64,000 bases of DNA from Berghia stephanieae. Lineage: Eukaryota; Mollusca; Gastropoda; Nudibranchia; Aeolidiidae. The position numbers were made by a program, and so were the translations under genes. Of this stretch, positions 22,901 through 35,880 are shown piece after piece. The stretch lies in the NCBI GenBank assembly GCA_034508935.3, contig CM067444.1:36389050-36453049 (forward strand). Direction: 5' to 3'. Within the stretch, counting starts at the first letter, position 1. The number at the start of each line of letters is the position of its first letter. The notes beneath the pieces were generated by a model. That model saw only the letters and a list, made by a program, of their open reading frames with translations. It did no database searches and was not told where the DNA came from.

Positions 22901-23083
22901 AATTTGGTCAGAATACTCGATGTTCAAATATCGATCGAATTACATAACCCTCATCTTGGCAAACACTCTCAAACATGGTATTTAGGGAAGACTTTACGAA
23001 GTCCCAGATTTAAGAGTTTTTGCCAAGGTGATGGTCTCATTATATTGATTGATATTTGAAGGACGTGTTTTCTAGCCAAATTT
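22901..23083. mobile_element. palindromic MITE-like element, unit 2 copy
   Basis: Counterpart of 11,017-11,199, inherited with the duplication. Around it, 22,129-23,700 is intergenic DNA matching unit 1, with a SINE fragment at 22,713-22,874. Confidence 0.66.
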
Positions 23084-23701
23084 TAAAATACGTACTTTTC
23101 CAGAGTACGACAGTTAGCTGGTTAAACACGCACTAAAAACTGCCAGGGAGGTAGGAGCTATAGTTTGTCGTTTTTGGTTATATTATACAACAGCAACAGT
23201 TGTGAGGTTGCCAGTTTATATTATTCTCAAGGACAACTATTCATTATAGTAATCCTTGATTATTATTTAAATGCCCATAGCCAAAAACTTGGCGTTTTCA
23301 GGTATGAGTTGTGCATTTTTATGGCATCTTTTCCAAAGCACGAATTATCAAATATTTTAGAAAGAAATTATCAATGATTTCACATACTATTCACATTTTC
23401 AACCTTAATCTGTCACGACGAAATGAATTCCTTTTCTTTATCAACATACTTATTCATGGCAGGAGAATGAAAAAAAAAATCAGATCTATTTCCATTTTTA
23501 TGCGCGTTTTAGCAGATAAAGTTGTACTTGGAAAAGTTCGGCATTTGTACAGACCATTTTGGCATTTTTTGTTACCAGTTTTGCATAGTTTGAAAAATTG
23601 ATCTGGCAACCTTCTGAAAAAATAGAATGACGTTTTTAACAATGTCTGTCAGAAATGATGTAAGTGGGTTTTGAAATAGATAATTAATATTTCATTTCAC
23701 G

Positions 23702-23942
23702 GAGGACCCTACAGATCAGTTGATAGAGCACTTGTTTCACACACAAAGGGATCGTGATCGATCCCTTCGTGCAGTCGAGATTTTTTCTGACCCCCCCCCC
23801 CCCCCCCCTTTGTCCACTCAGCAGAGATTGGGTAGCTGGGCCTGTTAAATCTTGCGGAAAGTACTATGCGATAGACTGGCGTCCCATCCAAAGGATGGCA
23901 AGCAAATGCAATCGTCCGTTTCAGGCTTCATGGGTCTAATTG
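23702..23942 (+). mobile_element. SINE-III copy in unit 2
   Basis: Counterpart of 11,818-12,058, with the same tRNA-like head and a poly-C tract of similar length. Confidence 0.63.
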
Positions 23943-24414
23943 CTTTAAAGAACTACTTTTTAACAATAAATTATATTTCATATTACATTTTATATTTTCA
24001 GTGATCAGAAGAAGATGAAGAATCACATAGCATCTGCGGCAGTCCTTCTGTTTTTCCTCTACGCATCAACTGTCTTTGCTTCAGATGGAGGAAAGCTTTC
24101 AACTGCCATCAACGATTTCTCCCAACGCTTGGATGGAAAAATTCGTAAAGAGGGAGAGAGTGTTGTCTATTCGCCTTACAGGTAATCAGTGTTTTATTTC
24201 CTTTCAAAAACAGAGCCTGAGCGTTTTATCTGCCTTTTTGATACTACTGTATTTGTTTGGGCTGGTCTGTCGATTTACGGGAACGATCGGTCGCACAACT
24301 TTTCCCCGTGGATTCACAGAATGAGCAACAATCAAGTAGTTATAGTGGTTGTTGTCGTAGTAGTAGTGGGTGTGGTGGTGGTACTACTAGGAGGTAGAGG
24401 TGGAGGAGGAGTGG

Positions 24415-24528
24415 ATGGATAGATGGATAGAAAGATGGATAGAAAGGTGGAAGATGAAGATAATTAACGACAAACAAAAAAATAATAAATACAGAAATAT
24501 AGATTGATAGGTAGATATAGACAGACAT

Positions 24529-24608
<80 letters not shown>

Positions 24609-24800
24609 ATAGATAGGTAGATATATGGATGGATGAATGGATGGATAGATAGATATAGACACACACATTGATAGATTTATAGATAAATACAACCACAGAT
24701 TACTTATTCCACTGTAATACAATTGTCCCGATAGATGTCCGGGTTGGAAAATTTCGTGGCGTCGTCCTGCTCTATAGATATCACTGCCACAGACGATATT
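24415..24800. repeat. (GATA)n array with dispersed flank, intron 1 of serpin B
   Basis: Counterpart of 12,520-13,030 with fewer GATA units. Confidence 0.85.
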
Positions 24801-24984
24801 ACAAACCCATACTGCAAAGTCTGACCCTCTTTTGTCTCTTATAGAGTGATGACACACTACTGTAGCGCATTAAATCCCGCTCACTCTCCTTTCTTCAACC
24901 TGTTCACGATAATATTTGATCATTTTTTGTTGCTTGATTTCTTGAATTTGCCACTTTTAACCGAGTTCCGATTATCCGGAGTGG

Positions 24985-24988
24985 ACTG

Positions 24989-25062
<74 letters not shown>

Positions 25063-25102
25063 TACTACTACTATGGCAGGAGTAGTATTAATAGTAGTAG
25101 TA

Positions 25103-25162
<60 letters not shown>

Positions 25163-25172
25163 CAGTAGTAGC

Positions 25173-25230
<58 letters not shown>
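24985..25230. repeat. strand-switching (ACT)n to (AGT)n array in serpin B intron 1
   Basis: About 80 bp of CTA units, a short non-repeat centre (atggcaggagtagtatt), then about 135 bp of TAG units. Counterpart of 13,195-13,665. Confidence 0.92.
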
Positions 25231-25254
25231 AGAGGTGGTAGTTAATAATCCTTA

Positions 25255-25878
25255 ACGTGTGTAACTAATCCTCCGAACAATGAATGAACAAAGAAAAGGT
25301 TACATATTGAACCATAAGGCGGCATAACTATAGTTAAATTGAGTAGCAGATGAATTGGCATATTTTATTATTACGGAACGTACATGAGCGAGGATGGATG
25401 ATCTTTATTGGCGACCAGCATTTATTTAAGATATAAGATAAGATGCCATCACTCCAAAGCTAGTAGGTGAATTAAAAAAGGTATTATTTAGTAGTCCGAG
25501 GACTGGGTTCACACTTTCGTGGAAATTGGAACCAGTAATTTGACATCACACTATAGGGAAAAAAGTGTGATGTCAAAAGATTGGTTCCTACTTCATTGGA
25601 AGTGTAAAACCACTCTCCCAGAGGACTGGATACATGCCTAGTGTAAAGTATCCTCTTGTTTCAGAGTGATGGCATCTTCTTTTCTTGTCTAAATAAATGG
25701 TGGTAAAAAAAGATCATCCATTACGTCCCGTAATCCTAAGAATCCACCTATACATCCTGCCACTGAAATCGTTATGCCACCTATATGTAACCGATTTATT
25801 ATTAGTTCTCCGAAGGACTGGTTACATACACATTCCCAATGCTCTAGGAACCAAAAGAGTAGAGAGTTTGACGTCACG
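25255..25878. mobile_element. palindromic element in serpin B intron 1
   Basis: Counterpart of 13,687-14,315, nearly identical; again ends about 30 bp before the exon 2 acceptor at 25,908. Confidence 0.8.
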
Positions 25879-26311
25879 ATTGTTCTTCCCTATTGTTCCC
25901 TATTCCAGTATTCACTCAGCTCTAGCCATGGCCAGTGTCGGAGCGAAAGGTGAAACCCTCAAAGAGATGAGAAGCGTTCTAAGCCTCACAACTCTGGGAG
26001 ATGCGACTAACTCCGCCTACCATGATCTCATTAAAAAGGTTTGATAGGCTTAATTTTGGGTTAATCTTTTTTTTTTAAAATCATTATTGGGTTTCACGAA
26101 TTTCTTGATTTTATAGAGCCTGTGATAATAATATGTTTTTCGAAGCTTAGCCGTCACCTTCGTAAACTAAAAACCTGGGCCTGATACTGACCCAAAATAT
26201 GTCACAAAAGAAGACGATGATTACCAAACAATGAAGCGATTTTCGCATGGTAAATCCATTGAAACGCTCTTTATAAATGTTCATATATATCTTATTGTAT
26301 TTATATTTATT

Positions 26312-26346
<35 letters not shown>

Positions 26347-26573
26347 ATCATCAGCTAAATAGCGCTCCATACGCAACAGTTTTAAAACGGGCAACGCATT
26401 GTTTTGTGCACCAGACCTCGAGCTGAAAAATACATTCCGCAATGAAATCGAGACTCAATACTTGGGCAATGTGAGCAAATTCGACTTCGGGGCAAAAGGA
26501 GGACCGGAGAAGGCTGTCAATGACTACGTAGAGAAAAAGACAAATGGCATGATCAAGAATATGTTGGATGAGG

Positions 26574-26885
26574 GTAAGATGCTGTATTGATTCTTGAAGA
26601 AATAGATATAGGAGAGAATATGTTGGAAAGGGGTAATATGTTGTATTGAAACAATAGATATAGAAGAGAATATGTTGGAATGGGGTAATATTTGTATTGA
26701 AACAATAGATATAAAATAGAAGATGTTGGAAAGGGGTAAGATGTTGTATTGAAACAATGGATATATATGAGAATATGTTGGAAAGGGGTAAGATGTATTG
26801 AAACAATAGATATAGAAACGAATATGTTTGAAAGGGGTAAGATGTTGTATTGAAACAATAGATATAAAATAGATGTTGGAAAATG
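26574..26885 (+). repeat. exon-boundary minisatellite of serpin B, six monomers
   Basis: Same 52-bp monomer as in serpin A, with three fewer units. The donor-like GGGTAAGATG or GGGTAATATT is kept in most units. Confidence 0.9.
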
Positions 26886-27327
26886 GCATCACATTTTCTA
26901 GTAAATGCCCCTAGAAGTGGACAACAATCATGAATTTCTTATCCCATTCCCATGGTTAGAATCTAGACAGGACTATTTGTTTAATGATCATTTTTTTAAT
27001 GGCATTAAAAGTACCAAATTGGCATTCGTGACCTACGTTTCGTTAATGATTCCCTATGATATTGCTTTTATATTTTCTACCTACAGATAACTTGAATTCA
27101 TTGCAAAAACATTACAAACAATTAGATATGAAATATCTAAGAAAACTACTTTGAGAGATGGAATAAATGTATTCTTTCACGGGTTTGGATTTATTAAATT
27201 CGTTTTTTTATCGAGAAATAACTCACTCGCAAGCTCGTGAATTATTTAAATAAAAATAACTCGTCTAAATCCAAACCCATGAAGAAGACTACTAAATCAT
27301 TTCACACCATTAACTGACTTACTTGAC

Positions 27328-27966
27328 TTAGATGCCTTTCGCGTCTCGACCGAAAGATCGGGTCGCCTTGGCTGTTTCCAGTATTTCCTGTGTGAGGTGT
27401 CTTCAATATTGCCGGTCCTCTGCTCGGGTTCTCAGATTTTCAAGGTCCCCTGCCGTTATGAGACTAATGCTTTGTCCAAGTGTTGTGAGGTTTTTGTTTA
27501 GGATCACAGGGAGTGTTGTGATCGGTCTTCCTCTGAAAAGGTTCCCGTGTTTTTGGAAGTATCCCGACATGGCTTGGTTAGCTGGTATGTTTTTGTCCCT
27601 GCGTAGTATGTGACCGAAAAGTTGCCATCGTTGTTGTAAAATGTCAAGGGAGATTGGTCTTTCTTTTGTGATCTTATAGAGTGATTCATTTGAGAGCTTT
27701 TTTGGGTATTTGATGTCCAGTACCCTTCTTAGCTGTGTGCGATGGAAGGCATCCAGATGTTCTTCTTCGGATTTTGTCAACGCCCAAGTGCCGCAGTTAT
27801 ACAGAAGTACCGGTTTTACAAGAGCATGGTACAGTTTCAGTTTGGTTTTTCTCTTTATTTTGTCACCTCTAATCCATACATTGGTGAGTTTACTGAGTGC
27901 GGCGTTTGATAGCTGTTTTCTTCTTTGTACATCCTCGGTGTCTCCAATTAAATGTTCGAAAATTTG
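27328..27966 (-). mobile_element. LINE 3' fragment in serpin B intron 3
   Basis: Counterpart of 15,922-16,560. One base change turns the TGG of QYW into TGA. Confidence 0.83.
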
Positions 27967-28174
27967 TATTCAATACGTTCAAAGCAATATTCAACGATTA
28001 CGTGTTTACTAAGAAATGATAGGGTTTTCCAAGGAGGGGAGTAGAATAATTATTTTTAGTTTTCTGAAATGAAATCTGCTACGCCATGCAACTATATCCT
28101 GGCCAAATAGAAGGCTTCTTGTCTAAGAAGGGCTGATCAGGCCAAGATGTTAAGTGTGTTAGTATGGCTGAATA

Positions 28175-28220
28175 CGTTTCTTCTTCTTCTTCTTCTTCTT
28201 CTTCTTCTTCTTTATTATTA

Positions 28221-28302
<82 letters not shown>

Positions 28303-28755
28303 TATTATTATTTATTATTATTATTATAAGTATTATTAATCATCACATTCTAGGCAGTGTCGACGCAGTACAATTATGATCTTATCAACACCCTATTTTT
28401 AATGGTACATGGGCCAATACATTTGAAGAAGGATGGACTGACGAACAGGATTTTCCATGTAGATGGGCGAAACATTAAAAGGAACGTGCACCAACAGTTG
28501 TGGAATTGTTGTTTTATTTACTTTCTCTTCTTCCTTTTCAACGTCTTCTCCTTCCCATCCTCTTTCTACACTTCATTCTCTTCTTCTTCTTCTTTTTCTT
28601 CTTCTTCTTCTTTTTCTTTAATTTTCTTTAACCCCTTTATCCAATTCCTACCTCTCCTCCTCTATCTTCTCTTCTCCTCCTTCTCTTCCTCTTCCTCCTT
28701 CTCCGCCTCCTCGTCCCCCATTTCTTCTTCTTCTTCTTCTTCTTCTTCTTCATGA
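28175..28755. repeat. (CTT)n/(ATT)n and pyrimidine arrays flanking exon 4 of serpin B
   Basis: (CTT)n-(ATT)n at 28,175-28,330 and a CTT-rich pyrimidine array at 28,505-28,755 on either side of the damaged exon 4. Shorter than in A. Confidence 0.9.
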
Positions 28756-29399
28756 TGATGATGATGATTTGCTGTTAAGTATTATACATACCAGCTCTGT
28801 CCGCTAAAACATTGGTATTGAAAACGCCAAATCAAGGATAAGCTTTCATTTATATGATCTATTGATAGAGAACAATAGTTGGATGTCAAAGTACAGGTTC
28901 CAATTCCTTGTAAGTATGAAACCAGTCCTCCAGTGTAGTGAGAACTACTCATATAAATGCCTGGCAAAAAAAAAAAGAGATCAAAGCGCTTAGTGACGCC
29001 AATATCTTTCCATCAATAATTTTTCGTCTGTCAGGTGAAAATGATGCATACTGAAGAAGATTTTGATTGGAAGTATGACTCGGACATCTCCTCACAAGTA
29101 TTGAAGATGGACTTCTTTGGTCGTCGCTTTGCTCTTTACATTGTCCTGCCTAAGGAACATGAAACGGACATCAATTCATTAGAGAAGGCCCTGGATGGTA
29201 TGGGAATTACAGGCATTTTTCAGGGCCTTGCCAACATTCCTCTCAGGGTGAATGTTCCCAAATTCAAAATTGCTACAAAATTGGACATGACTCCGATTCT
29301 AAAAGACTTGGGAATGAAACAGGCATTTGGTCCATCTGCCGATTTTAGTGGATTAGCGACGATGGTAAGTAACTCACTGTTATTCTTCTTTCAGTTTAT

Positions 29400-29765
29400 C
29401 CCGCATTATGCAGGGTTTCCATAATGAATGCCACATCTCCATGCATCTCGGTTCATTGCATCATCTTCCTCCAGGCCCAGTTCTTTCATATCGTCCGTCA
29501 CCTTATCCAACCATCTAGTCTTTGGGCGTATTGTATCCGAAGGTCCTGAGTTCGATTCTCGAACGGCGCATCGTTGAGTCCTTGGAAAAGGCTCTTTACT
29601 CCCATCGTGCTCGAGTGTAAAAGGAGTATCTGGCCGTAAACAGCGATTCCCTGTCCAAAAATAATTTGTAACATCGCCTACATGTTCAGTGTTGCTGTTG
29701 GCTATGGATCCCTTGTAAAACGCTTTGAGCACGTTTAGTGGATATTGCGTTATTTAAAATCTCAA
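29400..29765. mobile_element. LINE fragment fused to SINE in serpin B intron 5
   Basis: The - strand LINE end (29,400-29,527) is joined directly to a SINE body (29,530-29,765, +) that lacks its head. Unit 1 has about 660 bp between the same points (18,266-18,925), so unit 2 carries a deletion. Confidence 0.78.
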
Positions 29766-30361
29766 GTTTCTTTTCGTTTGTTTTAATTTCTTTCTTTTCA
29801 GTTGAGCTGAGCCCAAGATTAGACAAGGTGATTCATCAGGCAGTCATCGAAGTCAGAGAGACCGGAACGGTTGCAGCAGCGGCTACGGTAGGTATCATGC
29901 AGGTAATGAGCCGCCCCAGGCTGGAACAGCAATTCACAGCAGATCACCCTTTTCTCTTCTTCCTGAGGAATTCCGAAACTGGCCAAGTGCTTTTCCGTGG
30001 AAAATTCACAGGATAAACGATGATTATAATTATGAATAAAATAATTCATCATTGAGCTACTATAATGAATTGTTTTCTCTTGTTGTTTTAATCCTCTTTC
30101 ATCATTCATCATCATCATCATCATCATCATCTCATCATCATCATCATTCATATTGTAACGCGTAAACCAGTCTGTCTTTAGCTGAATCTAAATATAGGAA
30201 ATTCATGTTTGATGTCAATTTTACCGGTTATTTGATTGTTACTATTACGTCAATCAATTTAAAAAATACAAACAAATTAACTTGAGATTTTATATATCGC
30301 AGTGTCCACTAGCCTGCTCAAAGCGCTTTACAAAAGGTCCCTGACCAACAGCAACACGTAA

Positions 30362-31525
30362 TAAGCGTGGAGATTGAACCAGATATTCATGGAGGTGGGC
30401 ACCATTGGGGAGTGAACCAGAGATTACGGGATGAGAGCACCCGTGCGGATTGAATCCAGAACTTTGTGATGTGGGCACCAGTGGGGATTGAACCAGATAC
30501 TCTAGGAATTAGGAACCAGTAGGACGTGAGCCTGAGATTATGAGAGGTGGGCACCAGTTGGGGAGGGGGGGGGGGGTTGGGGTGGTGAACCCAGAACTGT
30601 GTGAGGTGGACATCAGGGGGAGTGAACCAGAGACTATAGGAACAAGGCACCAGTGGGGACTGACATGGAGAAAATGGGAGGTAGGCACCATTTGAGAGTA
30701 AACCAGAGACCAAGGGAGGTGGGCACCAGTGGGGGAGTGAACCAGAGACGATGGGAGGTGGGTACTAGTGGGAGTAAACCAGAGAAGGGAGGTGAGCACC
30801 AGTGAGGATTGAACCAGAGACAATGGGAGGTGGGCACCAATGGATAGTGAATCAGAGACTGTGGAAGGTGGGTACCGGTAGTGAGAAAACCCAGAACTGC
30901 TAGAAGTAGATACCATTGGGGATGAACCCAGGAATATAAAGAATAAAGAGGAATAGAGCATAAACCGGTTCAAATGAGATATGGACACCAGTGAAAATGA
31001 ATACCTAGACTACCTGAGATGGGAACTAGTAGGGAACGAGCACGGGACTATGGAAGTCTGATGGCCAAGATTGCAGGATGTAGACATATTGTTCCAAGTT
31101 CACTCCTCACTGGTGTCCGATCCAGATAGTCTCTAGTTCACTCTTCACTTGATGTCCTTTTCCGTATCCCTGGGTTCAGTCCCCAATAGAGTCCACATTT
31201 CATAGTCCGAGGTTTATTCCCCACTTGTGTCCACCTCCCTTGGTACCTGGTTCACTCCACACTGGTATCCCCCTCTCATAGACATGGATTTTCATTCAAT
31301 CTCCACTGGTATCTACCTCTCTTCCATAGTCGAAGGTTTACTTCCCACTAATTTCCACATCCCTTGTTCCGGGTTCACTTAGCAATGGTGTCCACCTCCC
31401 ACAGTCCCAGGTTCACTCCCCATTTGTGACCATCCCACTTAGATTAGGAGTCACTCTACACCAAATGTTTTTTCATCAGCCTTGGATTCACTCCTTAGTC
31501 GTGTCCACATCTCACAGTCCCAGGC
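30362..31525. repeat. 38-bp minisatellite with an inverted second arm
   Basis: 30,362-31,015 is the forward array (gggaggtgggcaccagtggg...gtgaaccagag). After about 80 bp, 31,095-31,525 carries the reverse complement (ggttcactccacactggtat...cctctcatag). The second arm has no counterpart in unit 1. Confidence 0.85.
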
Positions 31526-31739
31526 AACGTGATAATAACAACGTCATGTTACTACGAGTATCTTCGTATCTATTCACAGACATCACATAAGGATAATGCT
31601 ATTATAAGATGAACTTTTTGTTATCTATTTTTATATCTTATCAATTGATCTATCACCCATCAAAGACGAAAATAACTACAAAGTGTGTTAAACACACAAC
31701 AATAATACGAATAACACAATTATTACAATATCTAATACC

Positions 31740-31780
<41 letters not shown>

Positions 31781-31782
31781 CA
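31740..31782. repeat. (AC)n microsatellite
   Basis: About 20 AC units near the end of unit 2. Nothing else recognised in 31,526-31,904. Confidence 0.95.
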
Positions 31783-31963
31783 CACTACTATAATAAACTG
31801 CTGATAATACAACTTTTATTTACAATTTAACAAAGGTTTCTCCTGCGCATGTATATTGAGACAGAAATAATTACAAAGTGTGTAAAACCCACAACGAAAG
31901 TACAATTGACACAAGTATTACACACATCATTTTGATGATACTGGTCTGTTGGAGTTTTCATTA

Positions 31964-32155
31964 TATAGATAGTTCGAAGGACGTCACTCAGTTCTTTGTT
32001 ATTGCTTTTTGCCATCCGCGTTTATGAGTAATTCTCACTTAACAGAATTAACCAGACTATAAACGTTTAATGTTACACACAGTTTCGTGTGTTGGTCCCT
32101 TATACTTCTGGATGGCAATGTTGTGAGTTTCTTAGCCAAGCGTATACTATCTATA
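31964..32155. mobile_element. TATA-flanked MITE copy in unit 3
   Basis: Ancestral copy, same position as 8,359-8,550; GATAG...CTATC ends between TATA. Confidence 0.78.
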
Positions 32156-32422
32156 CATTTTATGTATTTTGGGTAACAGGTGAAAAGTGGGGGAACCAAG
32201 ATCGCTGGTTGGGATGACAAGTGTGGTGGTGTGGTAGTGGTAGTGGGGGGGGGGGGGGGGGTTACACTTGGGGATGGTCGTTGTTAACAAATCAATAATA
32301 TTGTCAATTAGGTGAGAACACGAACGGAATTTAGATGCATCAGTAAGACGTGACTCTGAACGAACAATATTCCCGTAGTCTCTGTTTTTGCGAGGATCGA
32401 GTTTCTGAGAAGACAAGGATGG

Positions 32423-32613
32423 TATAGATAGAATGCGCTTGGCCAAGGAGTTCACAACATTGCCATCCGGAAGTATAACGGACCAACCACAAACTCTGTG
32501 TAACCATGAACTTTTATAGTCTGGTTAATACAGTTTAGTGAGAACAACTCACAAACGCGGATGGCAAAAACAATAACAAAGGCCTGAGTGACGTCATCTG
32601 CATACTATCTATA
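32423..32613. mobile_element. TATA-flanked MITE, unit 3-specific insertion
   Basis: Opposite orientation to the neighbouring copy. Flanks are TATA at 32,423-32,426 and 32,610-32,613. Units 1 and 2 have a single uninterrupted TATA at 8,816-8,819 and 21,245-21,248 in the same context (ggatgg-TATA-agaaaac). This fits insertion with a 4-bp TATA duplication. Confidence 0.82.
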
Positions 32614-32999
32614 AGAAAACGATGAGTTGTTTTGATCACCATTGACCATGTGTCGAATTTACATGACAAACCCCTTTTTTATCAAATGGTAAGGCGTCTA
32701 CTTGTCACACCAAAACTTCTCAAGTTCGAATCCGCATGGAGATGTGATATCTGTATTGACATAGAGTAAGTTTGAGCCTATGATTATTCAAAAAATATAT
32801 CAACATTGATTAACGTGAGTGCTATTGATTGCGTGAAGTCATGTAATTACGGACATTTCCGTATTTTAAGATTTACAGACGGTACCAAATTAGGACAGTG
32901 ACATAAAGCGGTGGATTTTATGTTAACTATTTATATATCTTATAAATAAAATACATTTTAAATGCCCCTTTATTCATTCCATAGGGGATATTTTTCTAT

Positions 33000-33104
33000 G
33001 GGGCCTATTCCAAGGGAAGACTGGAATAACACGGGCGTCAGCCGCAGGGCAGCGCCGCAAATTGAGCGAGGGAAAGGTTATTCCAGTCTTTCCTTGGAAT
33101 AGAC
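33000..33104. mobile_element. 120-bp MITE copy in unit 3 (shortened)
   Basis: Counterpart of 9,216-9,336 with a small internal deletion. Confidence 0.7.
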
Positions 33105-33680
33105 CTCAAGACAATTTTCCCTAAGGAATCAATGAAAGGAATTTTAGGTTTGTTTTTTGTTTGTTTTTGTTTTAGTTTTTGATAGAAACAAAAGGGGAGG
33201 AGGTGTTATAATGATAATGTCTAATTTCAATTTTATTTGTACAATTCTAATCTCTCCACCCTACTACTCAACGTGCCCTTATTTGCAGTTCTGATAATCC
33301 GATCCATTATTGTGATGGAAGTCTTTTTAAAAATGACTCAAAATATTATCCTTTTCAACAGTTTTAAGCCTGCCCCATTATTGCGTTCGGTTCTACCGAT
33401 CCATTTATTGTTTCTTTTCTTTAGGCCAATGTAGCGAGTTACTTTAGAATGTCTTGCAAATATTATTTTAATACACGGATCTAGCTTTAGAAACATCAAA
33501 ACAGAAATGTTTGTTGCTTATTTGTACATGGTTTTTTTGTGGACTTAACGTGTGTAACATTTAAGATAACAACAGCTGGTGATTTCTCAAACCATCACAA
33601 AAGGACCATAATATAAATCAACGGAATATCTTGGTGCGGCTATGTTGTCTAGTGGTATGACACTCGCTTTCGGATCGGAA

Positions 33681-33840
33681 GATGCCTACCACGACCTCAT
33701 TAAAAAGGTTTGTGGTGAAAGTGCCTTAATTTTGGTTTTTATCCTTGTTGGCGTCCACCCATTTCTTGATTTTATAGAGCCTGGGATAATTTTCCCTAAG
33801 CTTAGCCGTCACCTTCATATACTAAAGGTCTTTGCTTCTT
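33681..33840 (+). pseudogene. serpin fragment D: end of exon 2 plus part of intron 2
   Basis: 33,681-33,707 reads DAYHDLIKK and is followed by GTTTG, exactly the end of serpin exon 2 and its donor. The next 130 bp match intron 2 of A (catttcttgattttatagagcctg, cttagccgtcaccttc). The sequence just before is a SINE head (ggtatgacactcgctttcgg, 33,635-33,680). Exon 1 and most of exon 2 are absent, and nothing of exons 3-6 follows. It uses CAC and GAC codons as in serpin C, not CAT and GAT as in A. This is a relic and cannot function. Confidence 0.75.
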
Positions 33841-33990
33841 ATCCGAAAGGTACCTGTGCTGCGCTGTGTGGCTTTGAGCAAGCCACCTCGCCCTAGCTCA
33901 ATTGGCGACGCTTTACTGCGGCGGACGCCTGGATTATTCCAGTCTTCCCTTGGAATAAACTCTAGAGACAAACTTCCGCTTTGGGATGAA

Positions 33991-34299
33991 TAAAGGGAAT
34001 TTATTTATATTTATTTTATTTATTATTAACTCTACGAGCCCTGAAAAATAGACTCGCAGAGGTTCGGGGTTTAGAGATTTGATATTGCAGCATGACACCC
34101 TAGAAAGAGGAGAGCTAACGCTTCTAGAAGGGACATTCCTTCTTTGAGCCAATGGTCACAGCCCTCGCACACTGACTCGCGAAGTGCGTGTGCCTCGCTA
34201 AGTGTTAGCCCTAGATACGGCTGTCGCCTGCCTTTCTGTTTATGGATGTGTATCTTTATGTGTATGTTTCTATGTTTGCATTTAGTGTTTGTGTGTGTG

Positions 34300-34337
<38 letters not shown>
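33991..34337. other. unassigned stretch with (GT)n(GA)n end
   Basis: Moderately GC-balanced sequence of unknown origin (possible retroelement 3' part), ending in short GT and GA runs at 34,290-34,337. The open frame on the - strand has no recognised motif. Confidence 0.4.
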
Positions 34338-35840
<1,503 letters not shown>

Positions 35841-35880
35841 GGTGGGGGGGGGGGGCACATAAAATTAACAAAATGTACAA

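Larger units (their letters stand above)
24015..30016 (+). pseudogene. serpin B: tandem copy of serpin A with small indels
   Basis: Exon counterparts: 24,015-24,181, 25,909-26,038, 26,355-26,573, 28,354-about 28,481, 29,035-29,364 and 29,802-30,016. Exons 1 and 2 match serpin A base for base. Exon 3 has two extra bases (cagttttaaaacgg against cagttaaaacgg). Exon 4 has at least five one-base gains or losses and its donor reads GGAACG in place of GGTAACG. Exon 5 lacks one G before ATTAGCGACG. As written it cannot encode a full serpin. Exon 6 is intact and differs from A at three bases, all in the reactive-centre loop ([12 protein letters not shown]). Either it is a young pseudogene or the indels are uncorrected assembly errors, which their clustering in exon 4 makes plausible. 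If the indels are errors, it is a second secreted serpin with a different loop. Confidence 0.8.
20706..31904. repeat. segmental duplication unit 2
   Basis: Second copy of the 8,300-20,705 block, holding serpin B. Offset to unit 1 is constant at 11,884 from about 10,243 to 12,300, then changes with microsatellite lengths. Differences: no SINE-II at 22,123, MITE loss at 21,099, fewer exon-boundary monomers, a 660-bp intron 5 deletion, and many one-base indels. Confidence 0.88.
31905..33990. repeat. truncated segmental duplication unit 3
   Basis: Matches the start of units 1 and 2 (MITE, tRNA-like head, 120-bp MITE, aatgtagcgagttactttag) up to about 33,625, with more divergence than A against B. 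It then jumps through a SINE head to the end of serpin exon 2. It carries a second, opposite MITE (32,423-32,613) that units 1 and 2 lack. Confidence 0.82.

Noticed and set aside
33642-33896. A chimeric open frame through SINE head and serpin exon 2 as a new gene
   Set aside because: It reads through the exon 2 donor into intron sequence; the frame is accidental.
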